Positions 1-8,210 of a stretch of 33,259 bases of DNA are shown here, piece by piece. Within the stretch, counting starts at the first letter, position 1. Each line of letters begins with the position of its first letter. The notes beneath the pieces are model-generated. The model had not been told where the DNA came from. It saw nothing but the letters and a program-made list of their open reading frames with translations, and did no database searches. Location of the stretch: assembly GCA_014800515.1 (NCBI GenBank), contig JAAVFY010000019.1, forward strand, positions 1-33,259, given 5' to 3'. This stretch comes from Bacteroidales bacterium (GTDB lineage: Bacteria; Bacteroidota; Bacteroidia; Bacteroidales; Muribaculaceae). Made by a program: the position numbers and the translations under genes.

Positions 1-81
1 GGATTGTTCTCCACCGTGGAAGACATTCTTTCCAACGTTGGCAAACAATACATGATTAATTTCAGTAGATCTGCGGCTTAA
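1..81 (+). CDS. 3' end of an unidentified CDS (truncated by window start)
   Basis: Frame 1 is open from base 1 to TAA at 79-81 (GLFSTVEDILSNVGKQYMINFSRSAA*). Too short to identify. Confidence 0.4.
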   Translation, partial: GLFSTVEDILSNVGKQYMINFSRSAA

Positions 82-112
82 CATATCAATACATTAATTT
101 ATTTATACGAGA

Positions 113-314
113 TACTTAGCTAAGAAAAATTAATAATATGATAGATGCGTGATAATTTTGAGTCAGGTTGGCCGCGGAACGAAGGAGCTTAGCGAGCTAA
201 GCGACCGAGTGACAAGGTCAAGATGACCAAAATTAGCCGCATTATCATATTAAGATACTTTCAAAGCTACTGAGTTATTATATCGTTTAATTTTTTTAGC
301 TACTTAGCTACTTA
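113..314. repeat. ~200-bp intergenic repeat, copy 1 (MITE-like, imperfect terminal inverted repeats)
   Basis: Near-identical to 7397-7591. Ends tacttagctaagaaaaattaa ... ttaatttttttagctactta are inverted. Internal GCTTAGC-GA-GCTAAGC hairpin. Confidence 0.85.
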
Positions 315-319
315 ACAGT

Positions 320-787
320 ATGAATCAAGATAAGCATGAACGACTGCGCGATATACTCGGCCCTGACGCCGGTATGTCTGTGCCGGAGGATTTCTTCGAG
401 AAAAGATTCTCGGAGATAAATAGCCAACTTCCTCCTTTCCCGAAGGCTCCGACTCCGGAAAAACTTTCACGTTGGCAGATGTTGCGTCCATATATTTATA
501 TGGCCGCTATGTTCGCGGGTATATGGCTTATGATGCAGGTGTTTCATCGTGTCTCATCGCCCGATAGTCTTTCGCTCGAGAATATGCCCGAGCAGATTGC
601 TCTCGCCATGCAGTCGCCGGAAGCGGACGCTGAATACGAGGCTGTGGAATTTTCGATATCCTCCCTTTCCGATGATTATCAACTCGAGACAGATGTCGCT
701 GCCGATTACGAGGATTTCTCTGAGTTCGAAAGAGATTTCGGATATACCCTCTCCCCGGAATATGACGGCCTATCGGCCAACTCATAG
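320..787 (+). CDS. Small membrane-anchored protein (one TM, acidic C-terminal region); possibly anti-sigma-like
   Basis: 155-aa ORF; hydrophobic segment PYIYMAAMFAGIWLMMQVF after a soluble N-terminus. It precedes a Spy-like gene, an arrangement reminiscent of ECF sigma/anti-sigma loci; function is inferred. Confidence 0.6.
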   Translation: MNQDKHERLRDILGPDAGMSVPEDFFEKRFSEINSQLPPFPKAPTPEKLSRWQMLRPYIYMAAMFAGIWLMMQVFHRVSSPDSLSLENMPEQIALAMQSPEADAEYEAVEFSISSLSDDYQLETDVAADYEDFSEFERDFGYTLSPEYDGLSANS

Positions 788-846
788 CTCCCAACTCCTC
801 CCTCCTCGTTCATAACTCCTCAATCATAACTAATACCTCATTCTTC

Positions 847-1347
847 ATGAAAAATACTCTTAATTTCGTTAGTGTAAGATTGCGTGTGCTGCTCCTTGTG
901 ATTCTGTCTACCGTTTGTGTGGCGGGAGCGAACGCTCAGAAAAAGAATAATCATAGGGGTGGAGATATCCACAAGGAGATCCGCGATTTCAGAATAAAAT
1001 TTGTGGCGCAGGAGATTGAATTGCGCGATGATCAAAGGAAGGAGTTTATGGAGACCTACTCACATCTTATCAACGATCGTCGGAATGCTTATGCGAAGGT
1101 GAGGGAATTGGAGAAAAAGGTTAAGGATAAGAAGAATGCCTCGGAAGCCGACTACAAGGACCTGTCGGATGCCCGGTCAAAAGCTTCCTCCGAAATTGTG
1201 AATCTCAATACTCGCTATGATGCCATCTTCTCAAAATTCCTGTCGCAGAAACAGATCGTGAAGATGAAGGAGGCGGAAGAAAAATTCCGTACCCGGATGT
1301 TGGAGATGCGAGGAAAATCGCATTCCAAGAAGGGTATGAAGAAATAA
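847..1347 (+). CDS. Periplasmic Spy/CpxP-like protein
   Basis: 166 aa; signal peptide (LLLVILSTVCVAGANAQ) and charged helical body with EIELRDDQRKEF...RTRMLEM. Confidence 0.6.
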   Translation: MKNTLNFVSVRLRVLLLVILSTVCVAGANAQKKNNHRGGDIHKEIRDFRIKFVAQEIELRDDQRKEFMETYSHLINDRRNAYAKVRELEKKVKDKKNASEADYKDLSDARSKASSEIVNLNTRYDAIFSKFLSQKQIVKMKEAEEKFRTRMLEMRGKSHSKKGMKK

Positions 1348-1412
1348 CCTTCTCCCAATTCCTTCAACCCAGTCATGCCAATCACCTCAATTATCTAATC
1401 AAATTGTTCTTA

Positions 1413-4400
1413 ATGAAGAAATCAGGATATTATATAAGAGCCGCATTTATTGCGGTTTTTGTGTTTTTAGGATTATGGATGTCGTTCTCGGCCGAGGCTG
1501 CCGATGCCCTCTATGATCAGCGTTATGAACCGGATGTGACTCACAAGACATCGAGGGTGAGTAAAAATATGATGAATAAAAAGAGAAAGAAAGGCGGAAT
1601 CGTCAAAGGAAAATCTTTGGGAATGACTCCGGATTTTGCTTATCCCCGTTCTGTCATGAAGAAGGCTGAAGTCTCTCTCTCTTCGGAACTGAAGAAGATG
1701 AAGTATCCGAAAGCTCTTCTATCATTGATTCAGCTCACTATTGCCGGGCAGTCTGTCTCTACAGATAGCCTGCCGACATCGCTCCGTCTATGCGACTCTG
1801 TGGCCGGGAGTATTCCCGCTCCCTATTCAGCACTCGCACAGCTAATTCAGGCGACAGTGCTGAAAGAGGCTTACGTGGCAAACTCTTATCAATATAATAG
1901 CAGAGTCCTGCCTGACAATACTCCGTCCGAAAATCCTTTTTTATGGAATAAATCAATGTTTGCCGATTCTATCGCGTCGTTGGTCAGGAAGGCTTTTACG
2001 GAACTTCCGGCCGCACGGATTCCTATTTCAAAGGCTGCTCCGGCAGTAGTGGATTTTAAGGAGGCCGACGCCGACGGATTGGATCTTGCCGATTTCATCA
2101 GGATTGCCGCTGTCAATTCGCTTGCTCCTTTTGTCAAGGATTGGAATGCTTCGCCGGAGGTTATCCCGTTCTATCCTTCTGAGGTGGACACGACTGAATC
2201 AGGTTCGCCGTTTGATTTATATATGCAGTCGCTTAAAGCTCTCTACGAGGAAGGTCTTGAAGGGCGGTTGTCGAAGCGGGCATATATCGATTGCTTTTTG
2301 ATCGGCTGTATGAGAAGAGCCGGGATCGAGGCGATGCCATTCATCCTCTCCGAACTTGATGCCATAGGTGAGAATCCTGAATCGGCATATCTTCTTTATA
2401 CTCTTTATGACGATGCCGGAGTGATGAATGATTTCAGAGGAGCCGGAGTGACTGACGTCGTGGAGTTGCCGTCATGCGTTCCTCCCCGACCTTTGAAACT
2501 TTTCGGGAGGATATTTCCTCAGCAGCCTTCTCCCTCTCTTCGGGAAATATACGGACGTATCTGCGCCTTGGAGCGCGGAAAACTTCCCGAGACTCTGAGA
2601 GGGAGGCTGAAGCAGATGAAGGATAAGATTTCGGAGAAACGGATGAGCGTTGATTTTAAGTCTAAATATCTGCCGGATGATTCTTTGCGGATGAGTGTTA
2701 CTCTTAGGAATGTGAGCAACGCCTATATGCTTGTCTATGATGTGACAGGACAGATCTGTCGGGATAAGCGGGGTTGGAAATTCGGTCACATAGCCGGGAG
2801 TGCGCGGAGAGTGGGTGCTTTTTCCGTGTCTACCCCCTTATCCATACCGTTTGAGGAGAAAGTGTCAATTTCACTCCCGCCTCTTCCTCCCGGGGAGTAT
2901 GCACTGATTTTGTCTGCTTCCCCTGATACTGACAAGGGAGGAGTTGATGCTCTCCGCGACAAATATATGGAGACTTTCATAGTCAGTTCTCTTTCATTAG
3001 GGATAATGACTTCGGGCGATTCGCAGGGAGTAACCCGTGATCTTATAGTAGCTGACGGTGCTGACGGAAGTCCGGTCAGCGGTGCGTCGGTGATGTTGTC
3101 TGCTGCTCCCTTCGGTGAGGGGGCAGCATCCGGTGAGGTTATTGAGGGTCTTTCTGATTCCGATGGTCTTTACCGGATAAGTGAAAAGACAGATTCTGAT
3201 TTCCGAGGCAGAAAAAGCAATGGATATATTTATGTCAGAGCCTCAAAAGATGGGTCTGCAGCGGATATGAAAGTGTGGAAGAATAGCGGCTATAACAGTG
3301 AAGGAGAGAGAAGGGTCGCGGCTATTTTTACAGACCTTCCCATTTATCATCCCGGTGACTCGGTGGGGTTTGTGGGTGTGTGTAGCAAAGTGGTCGGCGG
3401 TCGCCGGAGTCTTCTGAAGAATTTACCGGTCAAAGCTGAATTACATACTCCTGACTTCAGGATGGTCGACTCCCTTAGTCTGACTACAGATGAGTGTGGA
3501 AGAATCACGGGTCAGTTTTCTATTCCGAAGGATATGTTGCTTGGCCGTTGGGGGATTGCTGTCAGAGGGGATGATTTGAATAATATAATATGGTTTGATG
3601 TTGCAGATTATAAGGCTCCGTCTTTCTTGGTGTCGGCTCGGTGTGACGGGGGGAAGCAAGCTTTGTCCCTGCCGGACTCTATCGTTTTCTCCGGAGAGGT
3701 GGCCACATATTCCGGGGTGCCGTTCGGTGGCGCTACGGTGAAGTATATCGTTGACTATCGTCCGCATTGGTGGAGTAGTGGCGAGCGGGCTTCTTTCGGA
3801 GGAGAGACGGTGGCCGGACCTGAAGGTGTGTATCGGGTGGCTCTTCCTGCTGCTAATCTGAGGAATACGCGCTTTGAATCGGGAGTATTCACTTTTCGTG
3901 CGATAGCCACCTCTGCTGCCGGCGAATCACAGGAGTCGGCTGCCGTAGTGTTCTCTTTAGGCAACGGTTGTTATATTGCCGCTGATATTCCTGATAGAAT
4001 CGAGATTACAGGCGACTCGCTCTCTCTGCGTGTTCCGGTATATGACGAGTCCGGGGCTCCTGCGATCGCTAATGTGGAGTATGCGCTTTATGATGCTGAC
4101 GGCAATGAGGTGACAAATGGAGTTTTTAAGTCGCCTGAATTGACTCTTCAGTCAAAGTTGCTTCCTTCGGGGAGATATAAGGCGAAGTTTCATATTGAGG
4201 GAACACCTGTAGCGTGTAGAGATAATGGTGACATTCAATCGGTGTTTATCATTTGGCGGGATTATGATTCTGTGCCTCCGGTTGAGACTCCGCTATGGAT
4301 TCCAAAGCGGAATATTGTCGTGCCGCCGGGGAGTGACATTGTGAGTATTCCGGTAGGAAATTCTTATAAGGACGGATTTGTGTTATGCAAGGTGATGTAT

Positions 4401-7394
4401 TCCGGTTCGTCGGATTCATCGGATTATTATGAGTGGTTGTCTCCTGGCGGGAAGATGACGGAGGTGCATATCGCAGCTCCGTCCGAAGACCAACGGGCAA
4501 GTGTGGAATTTATGGCCGTGCATAATCTGGAGGTTTCCCGGGAGAGTGTGACTGTGATTCCTTGGCAACAACAGGTCTCGATGAAAGTTGAAGCCGAATC
4601 TTTCCGCAACAGGCTCATACCGGCTACACGTGAGAAATGGACTTTCCGTTTGAGTGTGGATTCCCTCCCTTCAGTCGGGGCGGCCGCTATGGCGGTTCTA
4701 TCTGATAAGGCTCTTGATGCGATTTCTCCGTTTAGGTGGTATTTTTCTTCCCCGGATGTGTGGTGGAGATTCAACGGCAGTCTCGATATGGAGAGTGTCG
4801 TCGGCAGAAGCTATGTGGATTCCCGCGGATTTAATGCCAAATCTCACTATAATATCGCCGTGCCTCACATTGAGAATTATGGTATGTCGCTTTTCTCAGG
4901 CCAAAAGAGAGGCATGATGAGAAAGAGTGGAGGGCCGATTGCGTATGGTGCTTCTTCCATGAGTGCGATGATGAATAGGATGACGGAAGAACAATCGGAT
5001 GATATGGCGATTGAGGAGAGTGCCGACGTTGTCGATGAAGTTGCCATGGAAGGTGTAGCGATGGCGACAGGCTCCGCTCCTTCACCGGAGGGTGAGCCTC
5101 TGAGGGATGTGGAGATGCCTCTTGCCTTTTTCCGTCCTGATCTCATAGCTGATGGCAGCGGAATAGTCACGATTGATTTCGAGGTGCCTGATTTCAACAC
5201 CACATGGAAATTTCAGATGATAGGATATGACGACGAACTTCACAACGGTTATCTCACTCTCGATGCGTTGGCTGCCAAGAAGGTGATGGTGCGATCAAAT
5301 CCTCCGCGTTTTTTGCATACGGGTGATAAGGCTGCCTTTAGCGCATTGCTTTTCAACAATTCTTCTGAATCTCTTCCTGTGGGCGGTGTGCTTGAGGTGG
5401 TCGATCCATTGACAGGCAATGTGCTTTGCTCTCGTGACTTTAAACCGGAGATGCTCGCTCCTTCAGCTTCAAGATCGGTGTCGTTGGAGTGGAGCGTTCC
5501 CAATTCTGTCAGTCTCGTATATGTCCGCGCTTACGCGCGTGGCGGAGGTTTTTCGGACGGCGAACAGGCGGCAGTGACTATTCTTCCTTCCTCAACTCCG
5601 GTGTTGGAGAGTGCTCCTTTCTGGATTAAGGCCGGTGAGAAGAAGTTTGAGATGAAACTTCCGGAATTCAATTCTGAATCAGCGCCTGCTGAATCCTTCT
5701 GCACATTACAGTATTGTGACAATCCTGTGTGGTATTGTGTGACGTCTCTTCCGGTGCTTGTCGACGACGACAGTGAGGATGCTCTCTCGCTGGTTCGCTC
5801 TCTGTTCGGAGGCAGCGTGGCGTTCTCGCTTGCGCGGAAGTATCCGGAGATACGGCGTGCCGTGGAATATCTATCCTCTCCGGAGGGTGCGACTGACCCT
5901 CTGATGGTGTCGTCTCTTGATAAAAATCCGGAACTGAAGACGTTGGCACTTTCCATGACCCCCTGGACGAATGATGCCGTGGCCTCGACGATGAGGATGG
6001 AGAAGTTGTCGATGCTTCTTGATTCGGCTTATAATACCCGCCTGATTTCCGGATATATCGACCGCCTTTCGCGATTGCAGAATGCCGATGGCGGTTTCCG
6101 ATGGCTTGCAGTGGAGAGTTCATCTTCGAGGTTTATTACCATGCGTGTGTTGAATTCAATCGCTCTTATGAAGGAGTGTGGAGTCGCCACAAAAGATACC
6201 CCGCTTGACTCTATGGCCGGGGGGGCTATCCGCTATCTTGACAATTATTTCAAAGATAGGGCTGCCCGCCGGAAGGATAATTTTGATTATCTCGGTTTAG
6301 TCGACTATTTATATGTACGTTCTTCTTTCAGCATCCCCTCCTCGGAAGCGACTGACGCTGGGTTCGGGAAGATGTCGAAGAAAGCAATTCAGGCGATTGA
6401 AAGCGGATGGCGCGACCTGAGTATAGATTCCAAAACGAAGAGTGCGGTGGTGCTTTGGCGTGATGGTCGTAAGAATGAGTCTCTTAAGGTGCTTGCTTCT
6501 ATCGGAGAGTTTGCCACCTGCACCCCGGAACGCGGTTGTTGGTTTGATAACATACGCAACAATTATTCTCCCACTACCACTCTTGAGCTAACCTCGGAGG
6601 TGCTTCGCGCATGTTCTGAAATCGATCCTGACTCTCCGCTTCTGGAGGGGCTCAGGCAGTGGCTCGTAATGTCCGCTCAGACTGTGGACTGGAGCCGTAA
6701 TCCGTATGTGGCATCGGCTGTGGCGGCTGTGCTTGGCAGTGGCATTGACTGGATATCCTCGTCCGAGCCTCCGCGTATATTTATTGATGGGAAAAGAGTT
6801 GATATTGGCGGTAACAAGTCGCTGTCCGGAGAGTTTTCTTGTGTCCTGGACCCGCAGATGATGAAGAACGGAGTGCTTTCTGTCGAAAGGGCCGGGGATT
6901 CTCCGGCTTGGGGCGGAATCATCTCGCGCACTATTCTGCCTGCCGACGAGGTGAAGGAACAAGGATTGCCTCAACTTTCGATATCGAAAGATATATATCT
7001 GATCACGGAGGGTGAAGATGGTCGCAAGGCCTCGGATAGTCCTCTGAAAGTTGGCGATCGGGTCAGAGTGACATTGAAAATTCATTGTGACCGCGATATG
7101 GAATATGTGGTTGTCTCGGACGGGCGTCCGGCTTGCCTCGAACCTATAGGTCAGGTGTTCGGCTACACCTTCTGCGACGGAGTGTGGTTTTACCGTCAGA
7201 TGCGTAATTCAGCCACTGATTTACTCATATCTTATCTTCCGAAGGGAGATTTTGTCCTCTCTTACGAGTGCTTTGTTGATCGGACGGGTGAGTATTCCTG
7301 CGGCATAGCTACGGTGCAGAGTATGTATGCTCCGGTGTTTGAAGCTCACTCCTCCGGCTCTCTGCTTTTAGTGCAGAAGTTAATTCAGGAGTAG
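1413..7394 (+). CDS. Large secreted alpha-2-macroglobulin family (MG2-domain) protein
   Basis: ORF 1404-7394 with likely ATG at 1413. N-terminal signal peptide, MG-like beta domains (FTDLPIYHPGDSVGFVGV; FEVPDFNTTWKFQMIGYD) and a C-terminal helical toroid-like region. Confidence 0.85.
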   Translation: MKKSGYYIRAAFIAVFVFLGLWMSFSAEAADALYDQRYEPDVTHKTSRVSKNMMNKKRKKGGIVKGKSLGMTPDFAYPRSVMKKAEVSLSSELKKMKYPKALLSLIQLTIAGQSVSTDSLPTSLRLCDSVAGSIPAPYSALAQLIQATVLKEAYVANSYQYNSRVLPDNTPSENPFLWNKSMFADSIASLVRKAFTELPAARIPISKAAPAVVDFKEADADGLDLADFIRIAAVNSLAPFVKDWNASPEVIPFYPSEVDTTESGSPFDLYMQSLKALYEEGLEGRLSKRAYIDCFLIGCMRRAGIEAMPFILSELDAIGENPESAYLLYTLYDDAGVMNDFRGAGVTDVVELPSCVPPRPLKLFGRIFPQQPSPSLREIYGRICALERGKLPETLRGRLKQMKDKISEKRMSVDFKSKYLPDDSLRMSVTLRNVSNAYMLVYDVTGQICRDKRGWKFGHIAGSARRVGAFSVSTPLSIPFEEKVSISLPPLPPGEYALILSASPDTDKGGVDALRDKYMETFIVSSLSLGIMTSGDSQGVTRDLIVADGADGSPVSGASVMLSAAPFGEGAASGEVIEGLSDSDGLYRISEKTDSDFRGRKSNGYIYVRASKDGSAADMKVWKNSGYNSEGERRVAAIFTDLPIYHPGDSVGFVGVCSKVVGGRRSLLKNLPVKAELHTPDFRMVDSLSLTTDECGRITGQFSIPKDMLLGRWGIAVRGDDLNNIIWFDVADYKAPSFLVSARCDGGKQALSLPDSIVFSGEVATYSGVPFGGATVKYIVDYRPHWWSSGERASFGGETVAGPEGVYRVALPAANLRNTRFESGVFTFRAIATSAAGESQESAAVVFSLGNGCYIAADIPDRIEITGDSLSLRVPVYDESGAPAIANVEYALYDADGNEVTNGVFKSPELTLQSKLLPSGRYKAKFHIEGTPVACRDNGDIQSVFIIWRDYDSVPPVETPLWIPKRNIVVPPGSDIVSIPVGNSYKDGFVLCKVMYSGSSDSSDYYEWLSPGGKMTEVHIAAPSEDQRASVEFMAVHNLEVSRESVTVIPWQQQVSMKVEAESFRNRLIPATREKWTFRLSVDSLPSVGAAAMAVLSDKALDAISPFRWYFSSPDVWWRFNGSLDMESVVGRSYVDSRGFNAKSHYNIAVPHIENYGMSLFSGQKRGMMRKSGGPIAYGASSMSAMMNRMTEEQSDDMAIEESADVVDEVAMEGVAMATGSAPSPEGEPLRDVEMPLAFFRPDLIADGSGIVTIDFEVPDFNTTWKFQMIGYDDELHNGYLTLDALAAKKVMVRSNPPRFLHTGDKAAFSALLFNNSSESLPVGGVLEVVDPLTGNVLCSRDFKPEMLAPSASRSVSLEWSVPNSVSLVYVRAYARGGGFSDGEQAAVTILPSSTPVLESAPFWIKAGEKKFEMKLPEFNSESAPAESFCTLQYCDNPVWYCVTSLPVLVDDDSEDALSLVRSLFGGSVAFSLARKYPEIRRAVEYLSSPEGATDPLMVSSLDKNPELKTLALSMTPWTNDAVASTMRMEKLSMLLDSAYNTRLISGYIDRLSRLQNADGGFRWLAVESSSSRFITMRVLNSIALMKECGVATKDTPLDSMAGGAIRYLDNYFKDRAARRKDNFDYLGLVDYLYVRSSFSIPSSEATDAGFGKMSKKAIQAIESGWRDLSIDSKTKSAVVLWRDGRKNESLKVLASIGEFATCTPERGCWFDNIRNNYSPTTTLELTSEVLRACSEIDPDSPLLEGLRQWLVMSAQTVDWSRNPYVASAVAAVLGSGIDWISSSEPPRIFIDGKRVDIGGNKSLSGEFSCVLDPQMMKNGVLSVERAGDSPAWGGIISRTILPADEVKEQGLPQLSISKDIYLITEGEDGRKASDSPLKVGDRVRVTLKIHCDRDMEYVVVSDGRPACLEPIGQVFGYTFCDGVWFYRQMRNSATDLLISYLPKGDFVLSYECFVDRTGEYSCGIATVQSMYAPVFEAHSSGSLLLVQKLIQE

Positions 7395-7396
7395 GT

Positions 7397-7591
7397 AAGT
7401 AGCTAAGAACAATTAATAATATGATAGATGCGCGATAATTTTGAGACAGGTTGGCCGCGGAGCGAAGGAGCTTAGCGAGCTAAGCGACTGAGTGACAAGG
7501 TCAAGATGGCCCAAATTAGCCGCATATATCATATTAAGATACTTTCAAAGCTACTGAGTTATTATATCGTTTAATTTTTCTTAGCCACTTA
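7397..7591. repeat. ~195-bp intergenic repeat, copy 2
   Basis: Near-identical to 113-314, same orientation. Starts 2 bp after the stop codon at 7394. Termini aagtagctaagaacaattaa / ttaatttttcttagccactta. Confidence 0.85.
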
Positions 7592-7601
7592 TGTAAAGAA
7601 A

Positions 7602-7633
7602 GTTGTATATTATTTTCAAAATATATAACTTTG
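7602..7633 (+). promoter_or_regulatory. Bacteroidetes-type promoter for the putative ncRNA
   Basis: GTTG (7602-7605), 20-nt spacer, TAACTTTG (7626-7633) fits the TTTG / TAnnTTTG consensus. Confidence 0.5.
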
Positions 7634-7639
7634 CAGCGA

Positions 7640-7983
7640 CAGACCGCCTTGCAGAAGCCCGGTCCCGGGTATATGTAGGGAGGGATATACGAGACACGAG
7701 AGTCTTGGATATTTTTTGTTAGCGTTTATCCGCGCTGATTTCTTGACAACCGGAAATTCTCGCAAAGTTTCATGTCAAAGTCAAGGGTTGGGCAACGATA
7801 GATGCCTGTGGATATGTTATACTTTTTGCTAAGGGGAGTGTCGTATTTATTGACATCTCCTGGAAGTGAGTATGCGTATATTCGCGTGGGCTTCTGCGTT
7901 GCCGTCCGACTTTGACAAGGCAATGCGAGAAGCCTCTGGTTGTAGGACGGCAACAGTTACAGACTTCCACGCGCTTTTTATTT
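7640..7983 (+). ncRNA. Candidate structured non-coding RNA (~340 nt), family not identified
   Basis: No credible CDS. Stems: 7883-7889/7967-7973 (CGCGTGG/CCACGCG) followed by CTTTTTATTT; 7898-7907/7945-7954 (GTTGCCGTCC/GGACGGCAAC); 7889-7903/7919-7934; 7773-7782/7908-7917. Promoter-like element upstream. Confidence 0.5.
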
Positions 7984-8089
7984 AAGCGATTCATATTCGA
8001 TGTTTATACACCTTATATATTCTGGCACCTTTTAAAAGCCTATAATCTCTGACCTATTGCGAATCGAGTCTTATGTCGTCTCAAGAAAT

Positions 8090-8108
8090 GAAGTTGTCTT
8101 ACAACTTC
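8090..8108. other. Perfect 8-bp hairpin GAAGTTGT-CTT-ACAACTTC
   Basis: Directly abuts the large palindrome at 8108-8153. Confidence 0.6.
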
Positions 8109-8153
8109 AATATTAACGCCGGATGTGTCACGACACATCCGGCGTTAATATTG
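8108..8153. other. Perfect 22-bp inverted repeat (palindrome) with 2-nt centre
   Basis: CAATATTAACGCCGGATGTGTC-AC-GACACATCCGGCGTTAATATTG; no T-tract on either side. Confidence 0.9.
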
Positions 8154-8210
8154 TGTTGATAAGGAGCTGCTAAGCCCCTTTGAAAGAGAAATCGGGTTGT
8201 GGCAATATTC

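Noticed and set aside
7640-7983. tmRNA, RNase P RNA or SRP RNA identity for the ncRNA candidate
   Set aside because: No tRNA-like 3' end/TTCGA arm, no recognisable tag-peptide ORF, no GAGGAAAGTCC-like P4 motif, no SRP apical motif seen by eye; left as unidentified.
7726-7994. Minus-strand 74-75-aa ORFs (7726-7953, 7770-7994)
   Set aside because: No protein-like features, and they overlap the stems of the putative ncRNA.
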